From contig JAWPHD010008267.1 of the NCBI GenBank assembly GCA_037043455.1, positions 1 to 64,000 of the forward strand: 64,000 nt of DNA, written 5' to 3'. Below are positions 54,296-64,000 of this stretch, in pieces. Numbering within the stretch: the stretch's first letter is position 1; each line of letters begins with the position of its first letter. The position numbers and the translations under genes are program-made. The stretch is from Cyrtodaria siliqua (lineage: Eukaryota; Mollusca; Bivalvia; Adapedonta; Hiatellidae). The notes under the pieces are model-generated. The model was not told the origin of the DNA, did no database searches, and worked only from the letters and a program-made list of their open reading frames with translations.

Positions 54296-56802
54296 GGTGA
54301 CCTGCAGTATTAGAAACAACTCTTAACTTGTGAAATGCGTTAAAGGTCGAACAGGAAATGTAGGTTTCACAGAACAGTGGCAAATGGTGTAAATTAAGAA
54401 ATCTCCACCAGACTACGGTCTCTAACAAGCAAGGCCACATTAATAGGCACTATAATGGGTCATTTTCAAAAAATGGAGAGATAGCTGTCCGTGGAAATTT
54501 TCTCTTTTCAGTTAGTTTACATTTCTTCTTTTTCTTGTTTGATTTATATAGGCATATATACTATATAAATTCAAAGAAAACAACAACAATAACAGTGCAG
54601 TTTATGAATTGTGTAACTATGGTACTGAACATGCAAAAAATACCGAAATTTAGTTGTCCCACGAGGTGGTACACATTGCGTGCATTAACATTTTATTAAA
54701 GAAGGTGGTATTTTGTTGAAGTTTGTTTCTGGTTTACTAGATTAATATGTTCAATTTACATACATATAATAAAAATATTGCCATCTGTAAATTGTTTATG
54801 AAAAGTTGCCAATTTATATTCTGTCCCACGGATTTGTGTCCGTGTTGTTACTTTTATATAAACAATGAAATACGAGTAATCTCCCTTTAGTTATTCTAGC
54901 AACTAAAGAATCCCCCCACAGTTTTAACTTCCAGTTAAACGATGACAGAGTGTTTTTTTGGATAAAGTTTTTTATTTTTGAAGGTATGTACAAAAGTTTA
55001 TGTGATTGTCTTTACGTATTCGTGTGTCATGTCTTTGAAGTTACCAGTGCAATATACTATTAAAACATTATACTGTACAAACAATGTCTTGTAAAGGTAA
55101 TGTCGTCTGCAAAAATAATCAATGGCCCGGGGAACTTTTGTTGAATATATTTGTTTATTTCTTAGAAATTGTCATTGATGTTACTGTCTTTGGTATTACC
55201 AAAAATTTAGTAACATCATATACATCATTGTGTAACAGCAAATACATCGTATTGTTATAACTGGATCAATTTAATTTTACAGAAGCATTACGCAATTACC
55301 TGATAAAAACGCATGCTTTATATGAATCTCAATCTGGTATAGCTTGTAAACAGAGTTGGAATATGTATAAATACAGTTCATTATTAAATTAAAGCAAAAC
55401 GTAACAGCACATACATCTGAGGTAACATCAATGCCAAAAAGTTTGTAACAGCAGGGACATTTGTTTGAACATATGCATATATAGTTATGTTTGTGCAATG
55501 ATGTATAAAATGCAACATGACGTCGAAATGTATCAACTGTATCGTGCAATATCTCTAATAAATATAACTGAGTGTAGGGCCTTAATAGTCAAATTCGCAA
55601 AGTATGATTAAGGTAACATCATATACAAATACAGCAACATTAAAGACAATTTTATTATAGCACGAATCACTGGTTTTCATGTTGGATGTTTCTTCTTTTT
55701 GCTTTTAAAAGAATTGTGAACGTGTAATAAGCTTCCCAAAATAACGACACAAAACAACTACAGTCATAACTTTGATGCAGAAGTGATACAAACTCTAGAG
55801 TCGTATTTGGTGTAACAAAATATGTCTTTGATGTTATCTAATTTTACAATAACACAAGCTAACGATTTGAAAATAGTAAATGGTTTGCTTTTGTTTTAAA
55901 ACTGCACACATATCATGCATTACAAAATGTTGCCATTAATCGTATACAGTCACAACTGGGACGCAAAACTAATAATAAGTCTGGAGTTGTCTTTGGTGTT
56001 ACAAAACTTGTGGTTGATGTTACCAGTTTTTAGAACAACACGAGTTTTACGATTTTAAAAAAATACCAAATGGTTTGATGTTTATATTAAAACAGGTGTG
56101 CCAATGTTACATTCATTCCAAAATGACGCCACTACACGTCTAACGTGATAACTGTGACGCACAACTAATAATATGTCTGGAGTGGTCATTGGTGTTTCAA
56201 ATTATGTCCTTGATGTTACCGCAGTGTATGTGCTGTTACAGCTACTTATTTACAATTGATATTGCCATTTGTTTTAGTTTGCCATTTCTATAAAAAATGT
56301 TATGGTTTGAGTTTATTCAAATAGTATCCAGGACAAGATAATGTTAAATCGTTTTTATTTTGTTTTAAGTTATTCAATATGGTTATGAGGAAAAAGCAAT
56401 TTTTGACGGAATTTGTCACGATGATAAAGAGACAACTATCCTAATAGTTAGTTTTGATGTAAACACAGTAATGTATAAGTCACATTAGTGTGTTATTTTA
56501 CTTTATTCTTTGGTTTTCACCGTTTAAATGTATCAAACAAGTTTCGTAACATCACAGACACATGGCAAGGGTTGTTGCTGCTTTAAATAGTAATAAAACA
56601 TTTATTTGAAAGCGCCGTGTTTGCATATTTTAAGTTTTGATTATCCACATCCTCGTTTATGCTGTTATTATAATAAAATTTAGTCAGACGTATATTCGTT
56701 TTACACATTTTTGTACCAAGTCTGATCTCTCCATGTTATAAAAATGACACATATATATGATCATGTATGTATGCAAATAAAAAGAAAAGCTGGGAAAGTG
56801 AA
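54296..56802. other. Unannotated AT-rich spacer (2.5 kb)
   Basis: No supported gene. Strings such as TTGATGTTAC and TAACATCA recur many times between 55000 and 56250 (for example 55438, 55820, 56012, 56210), suggesting a very decayed repeat. Confidence 0.4.
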
Positions 56803-57021
56803 GTGCTACGAATCAGTAGTGTTTTTTACTGGTACCTTTGGATAAACAAGCCCAACATATGTGACTTTGAAGCAATATACCGCTGAAGCCATGGGGCGTG
56901 AGAAGTGTTGCGTCATACATTACCTCTCATGAACAGGCTCAATAAAACCCAGTCTGCTATTTAATTCTCTTGGTTGTGTTTCTTGCTTTTAAAGAATCTC
57001 CCTTATCAGTATTAATTAACG
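56803..57021 (+). repeat. Dispersed repeat R4, copy B (unexpanded)
   Basis: GCTACGAATCAGTAGTGTTT, GACTTTGAAGCA, CCTCTCATGAACAGGCTCAA, TTCTCTTGGTTGTGTTTCTT and CTTATCAGTATT. It has one TTCTCTTGGTTGTGTTT motif only. Confidence 0.8.
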
Positions 57022-57072
57022 TTCACACAAGCGTTGATTTAGTACAATGTGGCGGCTGTAAACAAGTCTCCC

Positions 57073-58835
57073 CGTGCTAAGAATCAGTAGTGTTATTTGT
57101 ACTGGTTCTTTGGGATCAACGAGCACAATATAGGTAGCTTTGAAGTAGAAAACCGCTTAAGTCGGTGCTAGTGGGCGTGAGAGATGTTGCTTCTTACGTT
57201 ACCGCTCAAGAACAGACTCAATCACACCGAGTCTGCTACTTTATTCTCTTGGTTGTGTTTGTTACTTCTCTTGGTTATGTTTGTTATTTCTCTTGGTTGT
57301 GTCTATTACTTCTCTTAGTTGTGTTTGTTACTTCTCTTGGTTGTGTTTGTTACTTCTCTTGGTTGTGTTTGTTACTTCTCTTGGTTATGTTTGTTATTTC
57401 TCTTGGTTGTGTCTGTTACTTTCTTGGTTGTGTTTGTTACATCTCTTGGTTGTGTTTGTTACTTCTCTTGGTTGTGTCTGTTACTTCTCTTGGTTATGTT
57501 TGTTACTTCTCTTGGTTGTGTTTGTTACTTCTCTTGGTTGTGTTTGTTACTTCTCTTGGTTGTGTCTGTTACTTCTCTTGGTTATGTTTGTTATTTCTCT
57601 TGGTTGTGTCTGTTACTTCTCTTGGTTGTGTTTGTTACTTCTCTTGGTTGTGTGTGTTACTTCTATTGGTTGTGTTTGTTACTTCTCTTGGTTGTGTTTG
57701 TTACTTCTCTTGGTTGTGTCTCTTGGTTGCGTTTGTTACTACTCTTGGTTATGTTTGTTACTTCTCTTGGTTGTGTCTGTTACTTCTATTGGTTGTGTTT
57801 GTTACTTCTCTTGGTTGTGTTTGTTACTTCTCTTGGTTGTGTCTCTTGGTTGCGTTTGTTACTACTCTTGGTTATGTTTATTACTTCTCTTGGTTGTGTC
57901 TGTTACTTCTCTTGATTGTGTTTGTTACTTCTCTTGGTTGTGTTTGTTACTTCTCTTGGCTGTGTTTGTTACTTCTCTTGGTTGTGTCTGTTACTTCTCT
58001 TGGTTGTGTTTGTTACTTTTCTTGGTTGTGTTTGTTACTTCTCTTGGTTGTGTTTGTAACTTATCTTGGTTGTGTCTGTTACTTCTCTTGGTTGTGTTGG
58101 TTATGTTTGTTACTTCTCATGGTTGTGTCTGTTACTTCTCTTGGTTGTGTTTGTTGTGTTTGTTACTTCTCTTGGTTATGTTTGTTACTTCTCTTGGTTG
58201 TGTCTGTTACTTCTCTTGGTTATGTTTGTTACTTCTCTTGGTTGTGTTTGTTACTTCTCTTGGCTGTGTTTGTTACTTCTCTTGGTTGTGTCTGTTACTT
58301 CTCTTGGTTGTGTTTGTTACTTTTCTTGGTTGTGTTTGTTACTTCTCTTGGTTGTGTTTGTAACTTATCTTGGTTGTGTCTGTTACTTCTCTTGGTTGTG
58401 TTGGTTATGTTTGTTATTTCTCTTGGTTGTGTTTGTTACTTCTCTTGGTTGTGTTTGTTACTTCTCTTGGTTGTGTCTGTTATTTCTCTTGGTTGTGTTT
58501 GTTACTTCTCTTGGTTGTGTTTGTTACCTCTCTTTGTTGTGTTTGTTACTTCTCTTTGTTGTGTCTGTTACTTCTCTTGGTTGTGTTTGTTACTTCTCTT
58601 GGTTGTGTTTGTTACTTCTCTTGGTTATGTTTGTTACTTCTCTTGGTTGTGTCTGTTACTTCTCTTGGTTGTGTTTGTTACTTCTCTTGGTTGTGTTTGT
58701 TACTTCTCTTGGTTGTGTTTTTTTACTTCTCTTGGTTGTGTCTGTTACTTCTCTTGGTTGTGTTTGTTACTTCTCTTGGTTATGTTTGTTACTTCCAAAC
58801 GGTCTCTCTTATCAGTATTTCTTAAGACGTTAACT
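57073..58835 (+). repeat. Dispersed repeat R4, copy C, containing the expanded minisatellite
   Basis: The left flank (57073-57240) and right flank (CTCTTATCAGTATTTCTTAA, about 58804) match copies A and B, but the TTCTCTTGGTTGTGTTT motif between them is amplified about 70-fold. The R4 copy therefore predates the array. Confidence 0.8.
57241..58797. repeat. 22-bp minisatellite, about 70 units
   Basis: The unit is TTCTCTTGGTTGTGTTTGTTAC with point variants (GTGTCTG, ATGTTTG) and a few deleted units. Since 22 is not a multiple of 3 and the plus strand has almost no in-unit stop, all three forward frames stay open. The longest gives 559 codons of Leu/Val/Cys/Phe repeats resembling a multi-span membrane protein. 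This is an artefact, not a gene. Confidence 0.92.
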
Positions 58836-60141
58836 CACTTGTAAAAATGATATACTTGACTTCATATATTTAAAACGTCATCTCTACGGTAGAGTCTGTT
58901 TTCAGCCTTTAGAAAGATATCATTGCACTTTTAACCGTGACACTTGCCATTTAGACTTCCTTCAGAGCGACGGTAATGACATATTTGGAATTGGTTTTAA
59001 GCCACCGAGCGTTTTCTAGCTCTTATAACCTAGAAAAAGAAATTATGGATTCTAACAGAGGCTTAGTACATTACGAGTTTTCTCTGCCCACGTAAACAAT
59101 TGGTTACAACAACAACATCGTGTCAAGTCAGACGACATTCAATTACGTTATATGTATTTGTTGCTCTATTATTAATAATAATAATAAAAAAAGAAAAGAA
59201 AAAAAAGAGTAGATGAAGATCTTTAGCAGTATATAATCCAATAATCAGAATGTCAATACCTTTATATGAAACAGATACAGTACAACAAACACACATCCGC
59301 GTGGTGTGGATGTTACACAGTTGAAAATGCTATAACCACCGTAACATTAAACATATAGGGATTGCATTTTTTATTTATATTCATGTATGACAAAATACAT
59401 TAATGTGGGTTTAGTTTAAAGCAGGGTTTCACGAACTGTGTATGCGTGTTTGAGCGTCGTGAGTGCATGTGCGACATCTTGTTATAATAGACCCTTACCA
59501 TTTTCTTTATATTTATATTAAATCTTTAATGATGTTTAAACCACTATACGTTTGGAATGGATGTTGTCTGGGTTTCGTTTTATTGGTTGCTACTTGTCAT
59601 TTTCAAATTTCGATTCTCAGCGATCGTTTAAGTCACAGTTGTGTTTGTTTCTGTCAACAAGATAACTCACGTGTCTTAACAGCGAGTCGTTTAATTGCAA
59701 AGTCTGGGTTCTTTCAACATGTTTCTTTTGTGATTGATATATACCCTAACAGCAGCGTAGGTCCGCACTGCACCACAAACAAATAACAAATTAAACATAG
59801 AATGAAAAATATAATACACACCACAACGAGTGGTGCAGACAGTTACCGACTTGGAACGGTCAGTTGGCAATACTGCCTACTTATTAGCTTAAATCTATCT
59901 TATGTGTACACAACCTCGCTATTATCCTGTCTTCAGCGCTTAAATTGACAATAAAGTGTAAACACCGCCGATAAAATAAACGGGTTAACCAAAGGACTTC
60001 CCTGTTAGATATGTCCGCTTTAAAGACAATACAGGTATTTCTAGAAGTTAACCAGGAAATCTAGCTGTTTATAAACACCTGGATTAGCCGACTTTTCTCA
60101 GTATTGATATACAGTATTAGAATATTCAGTGGACTCTTCAG
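58836..60141. other. Unannotated spacer
   Basis: An AAT/A-rich run lies at 59168-59206. The reading frame at 59463-59786 has no recognisable motif. No gene is supported. Confidence 0.4.
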
Positions 60142-60595
60142 GTCTCACACCTCAATTAATTTTCCCATAGGGTTACTGTACAGCCTTTTCCAACACCTGA
60201 GCTTCAAAGCAGGCCAGCAGACATTGTTGTTGGTTTAATATCGTTAGTATAGCCAAGACCAGTAATTTAAAACAATAAAATACATAAGTTAGCCAGGTTG
60301 TTGTTTTTCTCGCTCATGTTTATGTGCCCCTTATGGAAAATACACAATTCATACACTAGCCAGCTGAATATGTGGTGATTAGGTCAAACACTTCTGAAAT
60401 TTGAATGAAACCTCATATCAACATGGGATTTTCTGTATCATCTGTCTTTCACACTGCAGATGTATGCTAAAGCAAAGGAAAACCTATTTTTCAAATTAAA
60501 AATTGTCTAAAATTGAGACAAAAAAGAATTATTTTCTGTTTTCCTTTTGTCTCTAGGTCCGTGAGCTTTCAGGGGAGATAATAGAGGTGTGAGAC
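60142..60595. mobile_element. Possible DNA-transposon remnant or MITE
   Basis: The perfect 12-bp ends GTCTCACACCTC (60142) and GAGGTGTGAGAC (60584-60595) extend imperfectly (AATTAATTTTCCC against GGGGAGATAATA). No target duplication is clear and there is no coding region, so a chance inverted repeat is not excluded. Confidence 0.45.
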
Positions 60596-61130
60596 ATGAA
60601 GTATAAAGGTAATACTTCTTCATTCTTCAAGTTCATGGCATTACATTATGAAACAAGGTAAATAAGAATAATTATAGACAGGATGCTCAGACGTCCTTGT
60701 TCCTCGAACCTCGGCTCATATCTCCCCGCCCAGAGCCCCTCCATACCCACTCCCTCCCCTCCTATCGAAATCTTACACAATTTGTTTTTGCCATCATAAA
60801 CTGTTTGAATACGATCTACTATGTCTCGGGAAGTATACATTTGCTATACGTCTGCAAATCGATCGATGATTTTACATTGCAATATATAGCAAACTTTAAC
60901 ACACTGGCATATGACATTTAAATCATTTTCCGCCTGATATTCGGAACGGTTATTTGAACACCTATTAAATAGCACCATTTTTATAAAAAAAATCAATTTC
61001 TTAGTTTGTCCAATAAAATGTAAAAATATTTTTTCTCAGTTCTCAAATATCAAAAGTGTGTAGTTTTTCAATGAACAACCCGCACATTTGAATGATTTTG
61101 ACAGCACATGAAGCCGTTTTATTGATAAAG
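60596..61130. other. Unannotated spacer
   Basis: No recognisable feature; a C-rich patch lies at 60715-60765. Confidence 0.4.
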
Positions 61131-62735
61131 TCTTTCTCCACTCACCGCCTCCTCTAACAGTCTTTCTCCACTCACTGCTCCCTCTAACAGTCTTTCTCCA
61201 CTCACCGCCCCCTCTAACAGTCTTTCTCCACTCACCGCCCCTCTAACAATCTTTCTCCACTCACCGCCTCCTCTAACAGTCTTTCTCCACTCACCGCCCC
61301 CTCTAACAGACTTTCTCTAATTACCACCCCCTCTGACAGTCTTTCTCCACTCACCGCCTACTCTAACAGTTTTTCTCAACTCACCGCCCCCTGTAAGGTC
61401 TTTCTCCACTCACCACCCCCTCTAACAGTCTTTCTCCACTCATCGCCCCTTCTAACAGTCTTTCGCCACTCACCGCAACCGCTAACAGTCTTTCTCCACT
61501 CACCTCCTCCTCTAACAGTCTTTCTCCACTCACCGCCTCCTCTAACAGTCTTTCTCCACTCACCGCCCCCTCTAACAGTTTTTCTCCACTCACACCCCCC
61601 TCTAACAGTCTTTCTCCACTCTCCGCCTCTTCTGACAGTCTTTCTCCACTTTCCGCCCCCTCTAACAGTCTTTCTCCACTCACCGCCCCCTCTAACAGTC
61701 TTTCTCCACTCAGCACCTCCTCTAACAGTCTTTCTCCACTCACCTCCTCCTCTGACAGTCTTTCTCCACTCATCGCCTCCTCTAACAGTCTTTCTCCACT
61801 CACCTCCTCCTCTGACAGTCTTTCTCCACTCACCGCCCCCTTTAACAGTCTTTCGCCACTCACCGCCCCCTTTAACAGTCTTTTCCTACTCACCGGCCCT
61901 CCAACAGTCTTTCTCCACTCACCGCCCCGCTAACAGTCTTTCTCAATTCACCGCCTCTTCTAACAGTCTTTCTCCACTCACCGCCTCCGCTAACGTCTTT
62001 CTTCACTCACCGCCACCTCTAACAGCCTTTCTCCACTCACCGCCTACTCTAACAGGCTTTCTCCACTCACCGCCCCTCTAACAGTCTTTCTCCACTCACC
62101 GCCACCTCTAACAGTCTTTCTCCACTCACCACCTCCTCTAACAGTCTTTCTCCACTCACCGCCTCCTCTAACCGTCTTTCCCCGCTCACTGCCCCCTCTA
62201 AAAGACTTTCTCCAATCACCGCCCCCCTCTGACAGTCTTTCTCTACTCACCGCCCCCTCTAACAGTCTTTCTCCACTCACCGCCCCCTCTAACAGTCTTT
62301 CTCCACTCCCCTCCCCTCTAACAGTCTTTCTCCACTCACCGCCACCTCTAACAGACTTTTTTCACTCACCGCCTCCTCTAACAGTCTTTCTCCACTCATC
62401 GCCCCCTCTAACAGTCTTTCTCCACTCACATCCCCTCTAACAGACTTTCTCCACTCACCTCTCCCTCTAACAGACTTTCTCCAATCACCGCCCCCTCTAA
62501 CAGACTTTCTCCACTCACCGCCTCCTCTGACAGTCTTTATCCACTCACCGCCCCCTCTGACAGTCTTTATCCACTCACCACCCCCTCTAACAGACTTTCT
62601 CCACTCACCGCCTCCTCTAACAGTCTTTCTCCACTCAACGCCCCCTCTAACAGTCTTTTTCCACTCACCGCCCCCTCTAATAATCTTTCTCCACTCACCG
62701 CCCACTCTAACAGTCTTTCTCCACTCACCGTCTCT
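61131..62735. repeat. 30-bp minisatellite, about 53 units
   Basis: Unit CTCTAACAGTCTTTCTCCAC + TCACCGCCCC with frequent variation (CAGACTTT, CCTCC, CACCTC) and occasional length slips. Because 30 is divisible by 3 the minus strand gives long ORFs of a ten-residue repeat (GERLLEGAVS type); slips break them into several. Repeat-derived, not a gene. Confidence 0.92.
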
Positions 62736-63139
62736 TTTTTTTTAAGCTATAATCTGGCCAGCCTTCAATTTTTAGTACACCATTCTGTTAACATTGCAGC
62801 TGGGAGTTTGCAAAAGTCCCCTCTAACAGTCTTTCTCCACTCACATCCCCTCTAACAGACTTTCTCCACTCACCTCTCCCTCTAACAGACTTTCTCCAAT
62901 CACCGCCCCCTCTAACAGACTTTCTCCACTCACCGCCTCCTCTGACAGTCTTTCTCCACTCATCGCCCCCTCTAACAGTCTTTCTCCACTCACATCCCCT
63001 CTAACAGACTTTCTCCACTCACCGCCCACTCTAACAGTCTTTCTCCACTCACCGTCTCTTTTTTTTTAAGCTATAATCTGGCCAGCCTTCAATTTTTAGT
63101 ACACCATTCTGTTAACATTGTAGCTGGGAGTTTGCAAAA
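62736..63139. repeat. Higher-order duplication of the minisatellite end
   Basis: A roughly 85-bp unique block (TTTTTAAGCTATAATCTGGC ... GCTGGGAGTTTGCAAAAG) ends the array at 62736-62816. It is followed by a second stretch of units (62817-63050) copying those at about 62400-62560, then a second, nearly identical copy of the block (63056-63139). A diverged third copy of the block's CTGGCCAGCCTTCAATT part is at 63758. Confidence 0.85.
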
Positions 63140-63745
63140 GACGAGCTATGTATGTAATAGGAGAACAATAATATTCCAAATGACAATATATCAATTGTGT
63201 CTACAGAATTTACCTTGTTTAACCTAATAAAATAGTTGATCATATTAGGGAAAAACGTTCTGGTTACGGCATTGTTTTATTTGATTTTACTTCAGATAGA
63301 ACGTGAAAACAACATAATTGCTTTATTATGTATAATTGTGTATAGCAACAACTATTTCGAAAGTTGTTTAGTGATTCACGATGTTAGTGAATTATTATTA
63401 ATGATAAGACGAAATGAAGAAATATGTTTGACACCACTGGATTGTTATTGTGTTGGAATATAGCATATATCGAAATATATCTCATGTATTTAAGATCGGA
63501 TGCCATCAACATTTTCATAGATTGTAGAGTTCAGGGTCTCATAGTCGTGCAAGAACAGGTAGAGAGGCATTCCGGATCTGACCGCTATACCAATTGACAA
63601 GATGCAAAAATTGCAAGAACAACTCGCGTCGGGCGCTATTTTCCACCATTTCTATTCATTTTGTTTCTGCACTTTGTTATTCATGGCATGTTCATCTTAT
63701 TCAGATTTTGTTCGTTACACAAATCCCGCCGCATTCAGCTATTTT
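63140..63745. other. Unannotated spacer
   Basis: No supported gene. GTATGTAATAGGAGAACAAT followed by AATATTCCAA (63150-63180) recurs at the window edge (63970-64000). Confidence 0.45.
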
Positions 63746-64000
63746 TAGCTCAGAAATCTGGCCAGCCTTCAATTCTTGGTATACCATTATGTTAACATTG
63801 CAGCGGGGACTTCGCTCCCGCCGCAATAGCTATGAGAGCTAAAAACAGCACAAGTCGCAGCCGAACAGTATTCAAATTAAATGCCTTCGCGTAGATAAAT
63901 AGTGCCTCCGGGTTTGCATGAACAGAATGTAATGAGAAGAACTGACTTAAACTAAGACAAGCTATTATATGTATGTAATAGCAAAACAATAATATTCCAA
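63746..64000. repeat. Diverged copy of the block at 63056-63180, running off the window
   Basis: CTGGCCAGCCTTCAATTCTT, ACCATTATGTTAACATTGCA and the terminal TATGTATGTAATAGCAAAAC match the earlier block in order. About 150 extra bases (63810-63955) are inserted in the middle. Confidence 0.6.

Noticed and set aside
57165..58844. 559-residue multi-span membrane protein
   Set aside because: It is the translation of a 22-bp minisatellite; overlapping frames give equivalent proteins and the frame begins in repeat R4.
59463..59786. 107-residue ORF as a host gene
   Set aside because: No domain, no visible splice structure and no repeat or homology support; such length is expected by chance.
61381..62705. 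Minus-strand proteins with GERLLEGAVS ten-residue repeats
   Set aside because: They are translations of the 30-bp minisatellite, broken wherever a unit has a length slip; no non-repeat domain is attached.

Overview
The window looks like gene-poor nuclear DNA of an invertebrate animal, most likely a mollusc and probably a bivalve. It is AT-rich, has no operons or long host reading frames, and is crowded with tRNA-derived SINEs, hairpin MITEs, truncated LINEs, large minisatellites and one long Ty3/gypsy LTR retrotransposon. The taxon is an inference from repeat style only. I found no host protein-coding exon and no stand-alone RNA gene that I can support. || Layout. 1-23 kb: a GATT microsatellite, then AT-rich sequence carrying about nine copies of one tRNA-derived SINE (SINE-A here), a second SINE (SINE-B) split by a SINE-A copy, several foldback elements (5.5, 7.1-7.6, 9.8-10.1, 15.5 kb), a LINE-in-LINE insertion (8.16-9.78 kb), a MITE nested in a MITE-like element (10.6-11.2 kb) and a 66/71-bp minisatellite (17.7-18.8 kb). 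23-37 kb: AT-rich spacer, more SINEs, TTAA-flanked MITEs (28.3, 29.6 kb), an E-box-bearing 56-bp minisatellite (32.4-34.1 kb), a MITE with a natural empty site elsewhere in the window (35.8 kb) and a decayed LINE (36.7-37.6 kb). 37.5-51.3 kb: a 16-bp satellite array split by a 10,778-bp LTR retrotransposon. 51-64 kb: further MITEs and dispersed repeats, a 22-bp minisatellite that grew inside a dispersed repeat (57.2-58.8 kb), and a 30-bp minisatellite with a higher-order duplication (61.1-63.1 kb). || The centrepiece is the LTR element at 39711-50488. Its two LTRs are both 1,121 bp and I count about nine substitutions between them with no indels, so it is young. It has a tRNA-Leu-type primer site, gag, and pol (zinc knuckle, protease, reverse transcriptase, RNase H, integrase with a D,D35E triad and a GPY-type tail), all in one frame. 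That frame is cut by three in-frame stop codons and no frameshift. Downstream of pol, where env would sit in an errantivirus-like element, is an intact 747-codon third ORF. It has two C2H2 zinc fingers, a basic stretch, a 21-copy heptad repeat and an unrecognised C-terminal region, and no obvious signal peptide or membrane span. A 3'-splice-site-like sequence lies one base before its best start codon. This zinc-finger third ORF is the strongest candidate for something undescribed. || How the parts relate: most features are layers of insertions whose order can be read from interrupted repeats (LTR element in satellite, LINE in LINE, SINE-A in SINE-B, hairpins in SINEs, SINE in MITE). The long ORFs at 57-59 kb and 61-63 kb are translations of minisatellites, not genes.
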